Positions 8,510-16,970 of a stretch of DNA of 64,000 nucleotides are shown here, in pieces. Position numbers and translations under genes: made by a program. The notes beneath the pieces were generated by a model. It was not told where the DNA came from and made no database searches. It saw nothing but the letters and a program-made list of their open reading frames with translations. Numbering within the stretch: the first letter of the stretch is position 1; the number at the start of each line of letters is the position of its first letter. This DNA is from Leptolyngbya sp. FACHB-261 (lineage in GTDB: Bacteria; Cyanobacteriota; Cyanobacteriia; FACHB-261). The DNA lies in the NCBI RefSeq assembly GCF_014696065.1, contig NZ_JACJPL010000015.1, forward strand, positions 372,001-436,000, given 5' to 3'.

Positions 8510-9316
8510 CTAATGGCTCAGGATTTGCGATAGGAATAGCTTAGTCCGTTCCTCTTGGGGATTATTAAAGAAATCTTCGGGCGTATTTTGTTCCACAATT
8601 GTGCCCCGGTCGAAAAATACAACTTTGTCGGCAACGCTGCGGGCAAACCCCATTTCGTGAGTCACACAGACCATCGTCATGCCCGTTTCGGCCAATTCCT
8701 GCATCACATCCAGAACCTCTTTGATCATTTCGGGGTCCAGTGCAGAGGTCGGTTCATCAAATAACATCACGGTTGGGTTCATGGCCAAAGCGCGAGCGAT
8801 AGCAACCCGTTGCTGCTGACCCCCTGAAAGCTGGCCGGGAAACTTCTTGGCCTGCTCAGCAATACCCACCCGGCGTAGCAACTCCATTCCCCGCTCGTCC
8901 GCCTCGCTGCGCTTCACCTTTTTCACCCAGGTTGGACCGAGGGTGACATTCTGTAAAACGGTCAGGTGAGGGAACAGATTAAACTGTTGAAACACCATTC
9001 CGACTTCGCGACGAATGGCATCAATGTTGCGCAAATCTGTGGTCAGTTCAATGCCATCAACAAGAATGCGTCCCCGTTGATGTTCCTCTAGGCGATTAAT
9101 CGTACGGATAAAGGTGGATTTACCTGACCCGGAAGGACCACACAGCACCAAAACTTCGCCGCGCTGAACTCGCAGACTAATGCCCTTAAGAACGTGAAAA
9201 TCGCCGTACCACTTGTGGACGTCTTCACACTCAATAATGGTGTTCGATCCAGGCGTATCTGTCGTCTGCACTGATGCTACTCCTGAGGGCTCGGGGTGCT
9301 GACGCTGATTTTTCAT
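8510..9316 (-). CDS. aapP: Polar amino-acid ABC transporter ATP-binding protein (AapP/BgtA/GlnQ family)
   Basis: ATPase of a polar amino-acid importer: Walker [11 protein letters not shown]-loop [18 protein letters not shown], signature [15 protein letters not shown], Walker [15 protein letters not shown]. Length 268 residues is normal, with about 27 extra residues before the ATPase core. It is divergent from the cognate-looking binding protein and permease genes that start at 9549. In Anabaena the N-II system also takes its ATPase (BgtA) from outside the permease operon, so a shared or separately regulated ATPase is plausible here. Its own promoter is not evident in the 230-base divergent region. 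Confidence 0.92.
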   Translation of the reverse strand: MKNQRQHPEPSGVASVQTTDTPGSNTIIECEDVHKWYGDFHVLKGISLRVQRGEVLVLCGPSGSGKSTFIRTINRLEEHQRGRILVDGIELTTDLRNIDAIRREVGMVFQQFNLFPHLTVLQNVTLGPTWVKKVKRSEADERGMELLRRVGIAEQAKKFPGQLSGGQQQRVAIARALAMNPTVMLFDEPTSALDPEMIKEVLDVMQELAETGMTMVCVTHEMGFARSVADKVVFFDRGTIVEQNTPEDFFNNPQEERTKLFLSQILSH

Positions 9317-9476
9317 ATGATTACTGATGGAAATTGGGGGGTGTAGTTAATAACACGATAGCGTACAGGGCCGGACGAACGCTCTAGCCAAAGTTATCCT
9401 GCTTACATTCATTTACACAAGTCTACAGGTTTATTTCATATCGTTGCAGTACTGAGTTTATTGGCCAAAAAAAACC

Positions 9477-9518
9477 GTATATGACGTTACACTATCGGGA
9501 TTATAGCGGTGTCATATT
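9477..9518 (+). promoter_or_regulatory. NtcA-activated class II promoter
   Basis: Exact NtcA consensus GTA-N8-TAC at 9477-9490 (GTATATGACGTTAC). Exactly 22 bases later comes CATATT (9513-9518) as -10 element, the textbook spacing for NtcA-activated promoters, where the NtcA site replaces the -35 box. A start near 9525 would leave a leader of about 25-30 bases before the binding-protein gene. Confidence 0.78.
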
Positions 9519-9548
9519 GACACCTGGAGTGGTGTGAGAGTTTAAAGT

Positions 9549-10679
9549 GTGGCGATGAACATTGTGAAGCTAGGTAGGATGTTTAGCAGACTTTCGAAAA
9601 TGCGCTCCACGCTGCTAGCGTGGGTTACAGGTATCGGCCTTGTTTTACTGCTGAATTCATTAATAGTTGCTTGTAGCACAGAATCAACAACCCCAACTGG
9701 ATCACCCCAGGCAGGTGGAACACCTGGCCCAGCACGAAGCACATTGCTATCTACGATCCAGGGCCGGGGACAACTCATTTGCGGAGTCAATGATCAATTG
9801 CCAGGCTTTGGCAACGTTGATGCAGCTGGTAAGTACACTGGCTTCGACGTTGACTTTTGCAGAGCAGTTTCGGCGGCTGTCTTTGGTGAGCCAGATAAAG
9901 TTGAATTTGTGCCGGTAAAATCTGCTAACCGTCAGACTGCAATCCAGTCAGGCGAAGTGGATATGATGAGCCGAAATACAACCTGGACTCTGACGCGGGA
10001 TTTTGAGTGGGGCGCCATTTTCGCACCCACGACTTACCACGATGGTCAGGGCTTCATGGTGAAGACGGCCCGAAACATTGACAGCATTGAAAAGATGGAT
10101 GGGGCGAGCATTTGTGTCCTATCTGGAACCACCACTGAATTGAACTTGGCGGATGCCTTTCGGGCCAGAAACTTGAAGTTTACACCCGTGGTATTCGACA
10201 ACGATGATGCTACCTACGCAGCCTACGACCAAGGACGCTGTGATGTAGTCACTAGTGACCAAAGCAGCCTGATTTCGCGTAAGAGCACGCTGAAAGCACC
10301 AAACGAGAGCGCGATTCTCGACCAGGTGATCTCTAAGGAGCCTCTGGGGCCTCTAGTTTCTCAATCTGACCCTGTTTGGGCCGACATTGTTCGTTGGACC
10401 ATTGACTCTCTAATCTATGCCGAAGAGAGGGGCATTACCAGCCAGAACGTCAGCACCTTTGCTAGCACCCAAGATCCTGACATTAAGCGTTTCTTGGGAG
10501 GAGAGGGCAACCTGGGTCAATTGATGGGTTTGGCTCCAGATTGGACGGCTAAAGTAATCGCTAGTGTGGGCAATTATGGCGAGATTTTCGACCGTCACCT
10601 TAAGCCACTAGGTGTAGAGCGGGGCTTAAATGACTTGTACACCAAAGGCGGGTTGATGTACTCCATTCCTTTTCGCTAA
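9549..10679 (+). CDS. aapJ: Polar amino-acid ABC transporter substrate-binding lipoprotein (AapJ/NatF family)
   Basis: Binding protein of the SBP_bac_3 family. The N-terminus has a basic start, a hydrophobic core and a lipobox LIVAC, so it is a membrane-anchored lipoprotein. Domain I features include the GRGQLICGVNDQLPGFG strand and the GFDVDFCRAVSAAVFG motif typical of AapJ/BztA proteins, which bind acidic and neutral polar amino acids. The GTG at 9549 has GAGAG eight bases upstream; an ATG at 9555 is the alternative. A strong terminator follows before the permeases, so the binding protein should be made in excess. Confidence 0.93.
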   Translation: MAMNIVKLGRMFSRLSKMRSTLLAWVTGIGLVLLLNSLIVACSTESTTPTGSPQAGGTPGPARSTLLSTIQGRGQLICGVNDQLPGFGNVDAAGKYTGFDVDFCRAVSAAVFGEPDKVEFVPVKSANRQTAIQSGEVDMMSRNTTWTLTRDFEWGAIFAPTTYHDGQGFMVKTARNIDSIEKMDGASICVLSGTTTELNLADAFRARNLKFTPVVFDNDDATYAAYDQGRCDVVTSDQSSLISRKSTLKAPNESAILDQVISKEPLGPLVSQSDPVWADIVRWTIDSLIYAEERGITSQNVSTFASTQDPDIKRFLGGEGNLGQLMGLAPDWTAKVIASVGNYGEIFDRHLKPLGVERGLNDLYTKGGLMYSIPFR

Positions 10680-10772
10680 ATCTTCCCATTTAGTGAGCCG
10701 TTTAGCGACCGGTTTAATGGCCTATTCACTGGCTGTTAATTAGCCCTTGTACAACGTTGGTTAGGCGATAGC

Positions 10773-10806
10773 TAGGGGCTATAAACTAGCCCCTATTTCA
10801 GTTTTT
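10773..10806 (+). terminator. Intra-operon terminator between binding protein and permeases
   Basis: TAGGGGCTA (10773-10781), loop TAAAC, TAGCCCCTA (10787-10795), then TTTCAGTTTTT. The nine-base perfect GC-rich stem with T-rich tail lies in the 184-base gap between two genes of one transport system, so partial read-through is expected to set the ratio of binding protein to permease. Confidence 0.8.
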
Positions 10807-10863
10807 GTAGCTCAAATTCTGTAGTACAAAACTCAAGTCCTGTTATTAGCGCGAAAATTCGCA

Positions 10864-12030
10864 ATGACTTCCCTTCGAGATCATCACGATCAAACTCGGC
10901 CTCCATTCTGGCGCGACGAACGCATAATCCGGATTGTCCTACAGGCCCTCTTTTTAGTTGCAGTCGCGGTAGGGCTTAGTATTCTCTACCGCAATATGGT
11001 CATCGGCTTGGCAAAAGCAGGCCTTGACTTGGGCTTTGATTTTCTCAAAAACTCAGCTAACTTCGGGATCTCTGAAGGGATTCCCTATACCCCCGCCGAT
11101 AGCTACTTCAAAGCGTTTATTGTGGGGCTAGTTAACACCATTTGGGTATCGGTGGTCAGCATTGTCTTGTCGACCATCATGGGCTTTGCGCTGGGCGTTG
11201 CTCGTCTCTCCAGTAACTGGCTAGCTCGACAACTGGCCTCCGGCTTGACCGAGATCTTCCGCAATATTCCGGTTCTACTGATCATTATTTATTGGTATCA
11301 AGCCGTTTTCCTGGGCTTACCCCAAGTAGAAAGTGGCTTCTCGTTATTCAATATGGCTTACTTCAGCCAGCGGGGCTTAGCTTACCCGCAACCCGATGTC
11401 ATACTACTGCCCACCCTAGTCCTGATGGTGCTGGTTGGTTGGGGCAGTTGGAAACTTTTGCAGCGCTGGCGACCAGACCTAAACGAGAGATGGGCAGGTG
11501 TCATATCGCTAGTGGGGGCTTTGCTGGTCGCAGGTCTCGTCTGGGCCTTCTCAGGTCGTGACCCTTTTGCTTTGGATGTGCCCAAGATGGTGGGCTTCAA
11601 TCTGCAAGGCGGCGGCCAAATTAGTGCCGAATTTCTAGGGATTCTGCTGGGGCTCGTGGCTTACACCGGCACTTATATTGCCGAAATCGTGCGAGGCGGC
11701 TTCCAGGCTGTACCTAAGGGCCAACGAGAGGCAGCGCGTTCAATTGGCTTATCAGAAATGAACGCCTTTCGCTTAGTCATCGCGCCGATTGCCCTGCGCA
11801 GCATTATTCCTTCCCTGAATACTCAGTATCAAACTCTGATCAAAAACTCTAGTTTGGCAACAGCGGTTGGCTATCCCGATTTGTTTGGTGTAGGCAGCAT
11901 CATTGTGAACCAGTCGGGCAAAACCGTCGAAGTCTTCACCATGATCATGCTGTCCTACTTAGCCCTGAATTTGCTGGTTTCCCTAGGGATGAACTGGCTC
12001 AACGAGCGAGTCAAATTGGTGGAGCGTTAA
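10864..12030 (+). CDS. aapQ: Polar amino-acid ABC transporter permease (AapQ/NatG family)
   Basis: Membrane subunit with several hydrophobic segments and the BPD_transp_1 core. Two diagnostic points: VGLVNTIWVSVVSIVLSTIMG at the start of the core, and the ATPase-coupling loop VPKGQREAARSIGLSEMNAF. A large insertion between the first helices (about residues 140-250) is typical of AapQ/BztB compared with short HisQ-like permeases. Four bases separate it from the next permease, so they are co-translated. Confidence 0.93.
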   Translation: MTSLRDHHDQTRPPFWRDERIIRIVLQALFLVAVAVGLSILYRNMVIGLAKAGLDLGFDFLKNSANFGISEGIPYTPADSYFKAFIVGLVNTIWVSVVSIVLSTIMGFALGVARLSSNWLARQLASGLTEIFRNIPVLLIIIYWYQAVFLGLPQVESGFSLFNMAYFSQRGLAYPQPDVILLPTLVLMVLVGWGSWKLLQRWRPDLNERWAGVISLVGALLVAGLVWAFSGRDPFALDVPKMVGFNLQGGGQISAEFLGILLGLVAYTGTYIAEIVRGGFQAVPKGQREAARSIGLSEMNAFRLVIAPIALRSIIPSLNTQYQTLIKNSSLATAVGYPDLFGVGSIIVNQSGKTVEVFTMIMLSYLALNLLVSLGMNWLNERVKLVER

Positions 12031-12033
12031 GCG

Positions 12034-13236
12034 ATGACGACTGGTTCTTATCTGCCTGATTCTGAAGACTTGCTCAGGCCACCTACTAAGCGGGTGACGC
12101 CGCAAGCCTGGCTACACGAAAATCTGTTTAATTCCTGGTTCAATACTGCATTGACCCTAATCTCAGCAGCCCTGCTGATTGCTGTGATTAGTGGTTTTTT
12201 AAGCTGGGCGTTTGGGGCTGCTAGGTGGGCAGTAATCCCGGCCAACCTCAAGATCTTTATGACCGGCACCTATCCCGGTGAGCAACTGTTTCGGGTCTGG
12301 CTGGTTCTGGGCATTGCTTTAGCACTGATGGGATTGAGTGCAGGTGTGTGGCAGGGATTGCTGCTGAAATACACCTACGCTGTAGCGATTTTTTGTGGCA
12401 TTTTGACTTTGCTGCCCTTGGGACAGGCACGACTCTACCTAGGCGTCATCGTAGTTGCGATGATTGCGGGGATTGCCCTAGGCTGGCGGCGGAGCAACTG
12501 GCAGCGCTGGGTTCTGTTGGCCTGGCTGTTGAGTTTGCCGGTAATGGCAATTCTGCTATTGGGCGGCGGCATCACGGGCATGCGCTTAGTGAGCACCCGT
12601 CAATGGTCGGGGCTCCTGCTCACCTTTGTGCTGACGATCTGGTCCTTAATCCTAGGATTTCCCTTGGGCGTGTTGCTGGCCTTGGGGCGTTCCAACGCTA
12701 CCCTGCCGGTAGTAAGGCTGGTCTGCACTTTCACGATCGAGCTGATCCGGGGCATTCCGCTAACCGTGATTTTGTTTGCAGCTAGCTTACTGCTGCCCTT
12801 TTTCCTGGCAGGCGCCAGAATTGACCTAGTCTTCCGAGCAACCGTAGGCTTGACTTTGTTTACCGCTGTCTACATGGCTGAGGACATTCGCGGCGGTTTG
12901 CAATCAATTCCCTCCGGTCAGGCAGAAGCAGCCCGAGCTTTAGGGCTGAACCCGGCCCAGATCACCTTTTTGGTAGTCTTGCCTCAGGCCTTGCGCACTT
13001 CAATCCCATCGCTGGTCGGTTCATTTTTGACCATGTTCAAAGACACCTCATTGGTGTTCATTATTGGTCTAATCGACTTGCTGGGTGCGGGAAGAGCCGC
13101 CTTCGCACAACCCGAGTGGCTGGGCACACAGGCGGAATGCCTAATTTTTGTTGGTGTGATTTACGCCATCTTCTGCTTTGCTATTTCCTATGCAAGCCAA
13201 CAGTTAGAAAAATCCTTGGGTTTGGGGGACCGTTAA
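12034..13236 (+). CDS. aapM: Polar amino-acid ABC transporter permease (AapM/NatH family)
   Basis: Second permease, 400 residues, with an extended N-terminal hydrophobic region and a C-terminal BPD_transp_1 core containing RLVCTFTIELIRGIPL and the coupling loop IPSGQAEAARALGLNPAQI. Paired with the preceding AapQ-like protein it forms the membrane channel. The stop is ten bases before the ridA start, indicating that the operon continues into amino-acid metabolism genes. Confidence 0.93.
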   Translation: MTTGSYLPDSEDLLRPPTKRVTPQAWLHENLFNSWFNTALTLISAALLIAVISGFLSWAFGAARWAVIPANLKIFMTGTYPGEQLFRVWLVLGIALALMGLSAGVWQGLLLKYTYAVAIFCGILTLLPLGQARLYLGVIVVAMIAGIALGWRRSNWQRWVLLAWLLSLPVMAILLLGGGITGMRLVSTRQWSGLLLTFVLTIWSLILGFPLGVLLALGRSNATLPVVRLVCTFTIELIRGIPLTVILFAASLLLPFFLAGARIDLVFRATVGLTLFTAVYMAEDIRGGLQSIPSGQAEAARALGLNPAQITFLVVLPQALRTSIPSLVGSFLTMFKDTSLVFIIGLIDLLGAGRAAFAQPEWLGTQAECLIFVGVIYAIFCFAISYASQQLEKSLGLGDR

Positions 13237-13246
13237 TTCATTCAAG

Positions 13247-13636
13247 ATGCTGGAATACATTACTCTGCCAGAGGGCACGCTACCGCCAGTTGCCCCCTAT
13301 GCGCATGCGGTTAGAGCGGGAGATTTTCTCTACATCACAGGTCAACTTGCAGAAGATCCAGCCACAGGCGAAATCAAACGCGGTCCGATTCCTGAGCAAG
13401 TCAAGCAGGTGATGGACAATCTGAAGCTGGTTCTGGACCACACTCAGGCAGGCTTTGACAAGGTAGTGATGGCGCGGGTTTTCATCACCGACTTCAGGGA
13501 CTACCCGGTGGTCAACGAGATCTATGCCTCCTACTTTCCAGCAGGACGCTTGCCCTGTCGGACCACGGTGGGCGTGATTGGTCTCGCTGGCTTAGGCGAC
13601 GTCGAGATTGACCTCGTCGTCTATTGTGGCGGTTGA
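13247..13636 (+). CDS. ridA: RidA/YjgF family protein
   Basis: 129 residues, the usual RidA length. Family features are the N-terminal APYAHAVRAGDFLYITGQ segment, LDHTQAGFDKVVMARVFITD, and the conserved arginine in GRLPCRTTVGV. RidA proteins hydrolyse reactive enamine/imine intermediates made by PLP-dependent amino-acid dehydratases. Its position ten bases behind an amino-acid permease gene suggests detoxification during catabolism of imported amino acids; this is an inference from context. Confidence 0.9.
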   Translation: MLEYITLPEGTLPPVAPYAHAVRAGDFLYITGQLAEDPATGEIKRGPIPEQVKQVMDNLKLVLDHTQAGFDKVVMARVFITDFRDYPVVNEIYASYFPAGRLPCRTTVGVIGLAGLGDVEIDLVVYCGG

Positions 13637-13669
13637 ACCAGTGCCTTGCAGTCAGCTTGCGAACCAGTG

Positions 13670-14614
13670 ATGCCACTTTACCCAAAGATTGAACCGTACC
13701 ATTCGGGCGAGCTGAAGGTTTCCGAACTGCACACGCTTTATTTCGAGCAGTGTGGCAACCCGCTAGGCAAGCCGATTGTGTTTCTGCATGGTGGGCCTGG
13801 AGGCGGTAGTGACCCATTCCATCGGCGCTATTTCGACCCTGAACTCTGGCGCCTTGTCATTTTCGATCAACGCGGCTGTGGCAAAAGCACCCCCCATGCA
13901 GAACTGCGCGAGAATACCACCTGGAATTTAGTTGCTGATATTGAAAAACTGCGGGAGCAGTTGGGCATTGATCAGTGGGTTGTCTTTGGTGGCAGTTGGG
14001 GCAGTACCTTAGCTCTGGCCTACAGTCAAACTCATCCCGAGCGCTGCAAAGGACTGATTTTGCGGGGCATTTTTATGCTCAGGCAGAAGGAATTGTTGTG
14101 GTTTTACCAAGAAGGCGCGAGCTATTTATTTCCAGACGCCTGGGAGAGCTATCTCCAACCAATTCCAGTGAATGAGCGCCATGATTTAATTGCTGCCTAC
14201 TACCAACGCCTGACTAGTTCAGATCCTCAAATTCAACTGGAAGCGGCTCGGGCTTGGTCCGCTTGGGAGGCTAGTACTAGTAAATTACTCCAGGATCCTG
14301 GCCTATTGAACAAATTTGGCCAGAGCCAATTTGCTGACGCCTTTGCTCGCATTGAATGCCACTATTTTGTCAACAAAGGCTTTTTTGAGCGTGAAGAACA
14401 GCTTATCGAAAATGTCGATCGCATCCGTCAAATTCCGGCGGTAATTGTGCAGGGCCGCTACGACATCGTCTGCCCGATGATTTCGGCTTGGGAACTACAT
14501 CGAGCTTGGCCGGAGGCAGAGTTGAAGGTTATTGCCGATGCTGGTCATTCGATGACGGAGCCTGGAATCCGGGACGCCTTGATCGAGGCGACCGACCGCT
14601 TTGCTCATTTATAG
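13670..14614 (+). CDS. pip: Prolyl aminopeptidase
   Basis: Alpha/beta-hydrolase of peptidase family S33 that removes N-terminal proline from peptides. Oxyanion loop HGGPGGGSDP at residues 40-49, nucleophile serine in GGSWGS (Ser109), later aspartate in GRYDIVCP and histidine in DAGHS. I use the ATG at 13670 (MPLYPKIEPYHSGEL, the family's normal N-terminus); an upstream TTG at 13646 is less likely. It follows ridA closely and probably belongs to the same transcript, linking peptide breakdown with amino-acid uptake. Confidence 0.92.
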   Translation: MPLYPKIEPYHSGELKVSELHTLYFEQCGNPLGKPIVFLHGGPGGGSDPFHRRYFDPELWRLVIFDQRGCGKSTPHAELRENTTWNLVADIEKLREQLGIDQWVVFGGSWGSTLALAYSQTHPERCKGLILRGIFMLRQKELLWFYQEGASYLFPDAWESYLQPIPVNERHDLIAAYYQRLTSSDPQIQLEAARAWSAWEASTSKLLQDPGLLNKFGQSQFADAFARIECHYFVNKGFFEREEQLIENVDRIRQIPAVIVQGRYDIVCPMISAWELHRAWPEAELKVIADAGHSMTEPGIRDALIEATDRFAHL

Positions 14615-14710
14615 TCAATCGGTTGATTAGCCGGCTAATTAGCCAGTTAATCAGTTAGTGAGTCAATAGCCAGTCGGCTTGCGGAACCCTCAACGGTACA
14701 CTGAGGGACT

Positions 14711-15616
14711 ATGTTTGCTGATTTCCTTCCGCCTCAGGTCAACGCTCTGATCGAACCAACCTCTATTGCCCTGGCTCAGAACATTGAGCGGCAACTGATC
14801 TCAACGCCCCTCAGCCCCCAACCAATTGCCACAAGCTATGTGCGTCAGGGCAAGGCAGGAACCCCGGTGCCGCCAATTTTGCTATTACACGGCTTTGATA
14901 GCTCTGTGTTCGAGTTCCGTCGGCTGCTGCCCCTGCTAGCTACTCAGGCTGAAACCTGGGCCCTGGACTTGTTGGGATTCGGCTTCACCGAGCGATTGGC
15001 AGGTATTCCCTTTGGCCCCACAGCGATCAAGACCCATCTTTACCAAGCTTGGCAAACGCTGATTGGGCAACCGGTGACCCTGGTAGGGGTCTCGATGGGC
15101 GGAGCCGCTGCCATCGATCTCGCTATCAGCTATCCAGAGGTAGTCCAAAATCTGGTGCTGATCGGCAGCGCCGGTTACAGCAGTGGTCCAGTGATGGGTC
15201 GCTTCCTAGTGCCGCCGCTGGATGTCTGGGCAGCGGAGTTTCTACGCAGTCCTAGGGTACGGGACCAGGTGAGCCGCACGGCCTACTACGACCCTAGCTT
15301 TGCCTCTGCCGATGCAGCTTTATGTGCGGCCTTACATTTAGAGATGCCGGGTTGGCGCGAAGCCCTAATCGCCTTTACCAAAAGCGGCGGCTACCGGGCG
15401 TTTGGCAACAAGTTGGCACAACTGACCCAGCCCACGCTGATTTTGTGGGGCGACTCGGACCGGATTTTGGGCACAGGCGATGCCTCCCGTCTGCAGCAAG
15501 CGATTGCCCACAGCAAGTTGGTCTGGGTCAAAAATTGTGGGCACGTCCCACACTTGGAACAACCACAGTTCACAGCTGAACAGATTCTTGCCTTCAGGAG
15601 TACATCCGGTTCTTAA
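14711..15616 (+). CDS. Alpha/beta-fold hydrolase
   Basis: 301 residues with a canonical hydrolase core: LLLHGFDSS oxyanion loop at 57-65, nucleophile elbow GVSMGG (Ser128), WGDSD acid region and CGHVPHLEQP histidine near the end. Substrate unknown; cyanobacteria encode many such proteins. The 96 bases upstream contain TTAGCCAG/TTAATCAG-type repeats and no clear promoter. It lies in a run of three consecutive alpha/beta-hydrolase genes on one strand. Confidence 0.85.
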   Translation: MFADFLPPQVNALIEPTSIALAQNIERQLISTPLSPQPIATSYVRQGKAGTPVPPILLLHGFDSSVFEFRRLLPLLATQAETWALDLLGFGFTERLAGIPFGPTAIKTHLYQAWQTLIGQPVTLVGVSMGGAAAIDLAISYPEVVQNLVLIGSAGYSSGPVMGRFLVPPLDVWAAEFLRSPRVRDQVSRTAYYDPSFASADAALCAALHLEMPGWREALIAFTKSGGYRAFGNKLAQLTQPTLILWGDSDRILGTGDASRLQQAIAHSKLVWVKNCGHVPHLEQPQFTAEQILAFRSTSGS

Positions 15617-15677
15617 ACCTGTGCGTTAATGCCAGAAAAGGGCGCTACAACCAACCCGGCCAATCAGGGGAAAAGCT

Positions 15678-16559
15678 ATGGCTGTGCTCGAAGGATCCTG
15701 GCAACACGGCTACATTGCCAGCAATGGCATCCGGCTACATTACGTAACTCAGGGAGAAGGCCCCCTGATGTTGATGCTGCATGGTTTTCCAGAGTTTTGG
15801 TATTCCTGGCGACATCAAATTCCTGAGTTCGCTCAGAACTACAAAGTCGTTGCCCTTGACCTACGCGGCTACAACGAGAGTGATAAGCCTAAGGGGACCG
15901 ACGCCTATCGCATGAGTGAGTTGGTCGAAGATGTCGCAGGCGTGATTCGCGGGCTAGGCTACGAGCACTGTGTTCTCGTGGGACACGATTGGGGCGGTGC
16001 AGTTGCATGGAGCTTCGCCTATGCCCATCCCCAAATGGTGGAGCGTCTGATTGTGCTGAACTTGCCTCACCCCGCCAAATTTGCTGAAGGCCTACGCTTG
16101 CCTCAGCAATTGGTACGCAGTTCATATATTTTTCTGTTTCAATTGCCCTGGATTCCAGAGTTCTTACTTCAACTTTCTGACTACCAATTTATCGAAACTG
16201 CTTTTAGAGGAAGTGCGATCAACAAGAGCGCCTTTACTCAGGCAGACATTGAAGCTTACAAAGATGCAGCCTCAAAGCGGGGCGCGCTGACCGCTATGTT
16301 GAACTACTACCGCAGCGCTGCTAGAGGTCTGCTCGCTCGCTCTTGGCCAGTTTTAGAAGTTCCTACCCTGATGATTTGGGGCGAAAATGATGTCGCTTTG
16401 GGTAAAGAATTGACCGAGGGCACAGAAGCCTACGTGCGTGATTTTCGCATCCGCTATATTCCCAACTGCGGCCACTGGGTTCAACAGGAGCAGCCTGAGT
16501 TGGTGACTCAATACATGCAGGAATTCCTCGCAGCTTTACCTGCTTCTGTGCAGCGCTAG
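15678..16559 (+). CDS. Alpha/beta hydrolase, epoxide-hydrolase-like
   Basis: 293 residues. HGFPEFWYSW at 35-44 and the nucleophile elbow VGHDWGG with aspartate (Asp104) in place of serine are hallmarks of epoxide hydrolases and haloalkane dehalogenases; the C-terminal CGHWVQQEQP supplies the histidine. The HGxPxxW motif favours epoxide hydrolase. ATG at 15678 has AGGGGAAAAG upstream. Physiological substrate unknown. Confidence 0.87.
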   Translation: MAVLEGSWQHGYIASNGIRLHYVTQGEGPLMLMLHGFPEFWYSWRHQIPEFAQNYKVVALDLRGYNESDKPKGTDAYRMSELVEDVAGVIRGLGYEHCVLVGHDWGGAVAWSFAYAHPQMVERLIVLNLPHPAKFAEGLRLPQQLVRSSYIFLFQLPWIPEFLLQLSDYQFIETAFRGSAINKSAFTQADIEAYKDAASKRGALTAMLNYYRSAARGLLARSWPVLEVPTLMIWGENDVALGKELTEGTEAYVRDFRIRYIPNCGHWVQQEQPELVTQYMQEFLAALPASVQR

Positions 16560-16577
16560 GCTTACTCAGGAACGGGC

Positions 16578-16877
16578 TCAGAGACGGGCTAAAAACTTAA
16601 CTAGACGAGCACTAGCCACCATCAATGATTGAGCATCACCTGCCTTTTCAATTGCTTGACGGATGGCTTTCATGTCCTGCACTTGCTGGGGAGAGCAGAG
16701 CTCTTCTTCTTCTAGTAGTTTGATGCGGACTTCTGAGAGCGCACTAAATGCCGCATCTCGCTCTGTTTTAAGCTTGGCCTTGCGATTAAAGTCTGCCTTT
16801 TTGTATCGAACGTCTATCTGGGCAACAGCTGCATAGGCCTCTTGCAGAACGGTCGTATCATTGTCATCCATGATCAA
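16578..16877 (-). CDS. Small hypothetical protein, predicted helical
   Basis: 99 residues, rich in Ala, Lys and Glu, with no signal peptide or membrane segment. Composition and spacing of Leu/Ala suggest a helical, possibly coiled-coil protein. It converges on the epoxide-hydrolase-like gene. I do not recognise a family. The start is one of two adjacent ATG codons (MIMDD). Confidence 0.62.
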   Translation of the reverse strand: MIMDDNDTTVLQEAYAAVAQIDVRYKKADFNRKAKLKTERDAAFSALSEVRIKLLEEEELCSPQQVQDMKAIRQAIEKAGDAQSLMVASARLVKFLARL

Positions 16878-16970
16878 TCACTCCTAAAGAATGAACACGT
16901 GGGGCAGAAACTGTTGAGGAACCGAGCAATTAGAAACCGAGCAATTAGAAACTGGATTAAGAGCGCTGAA

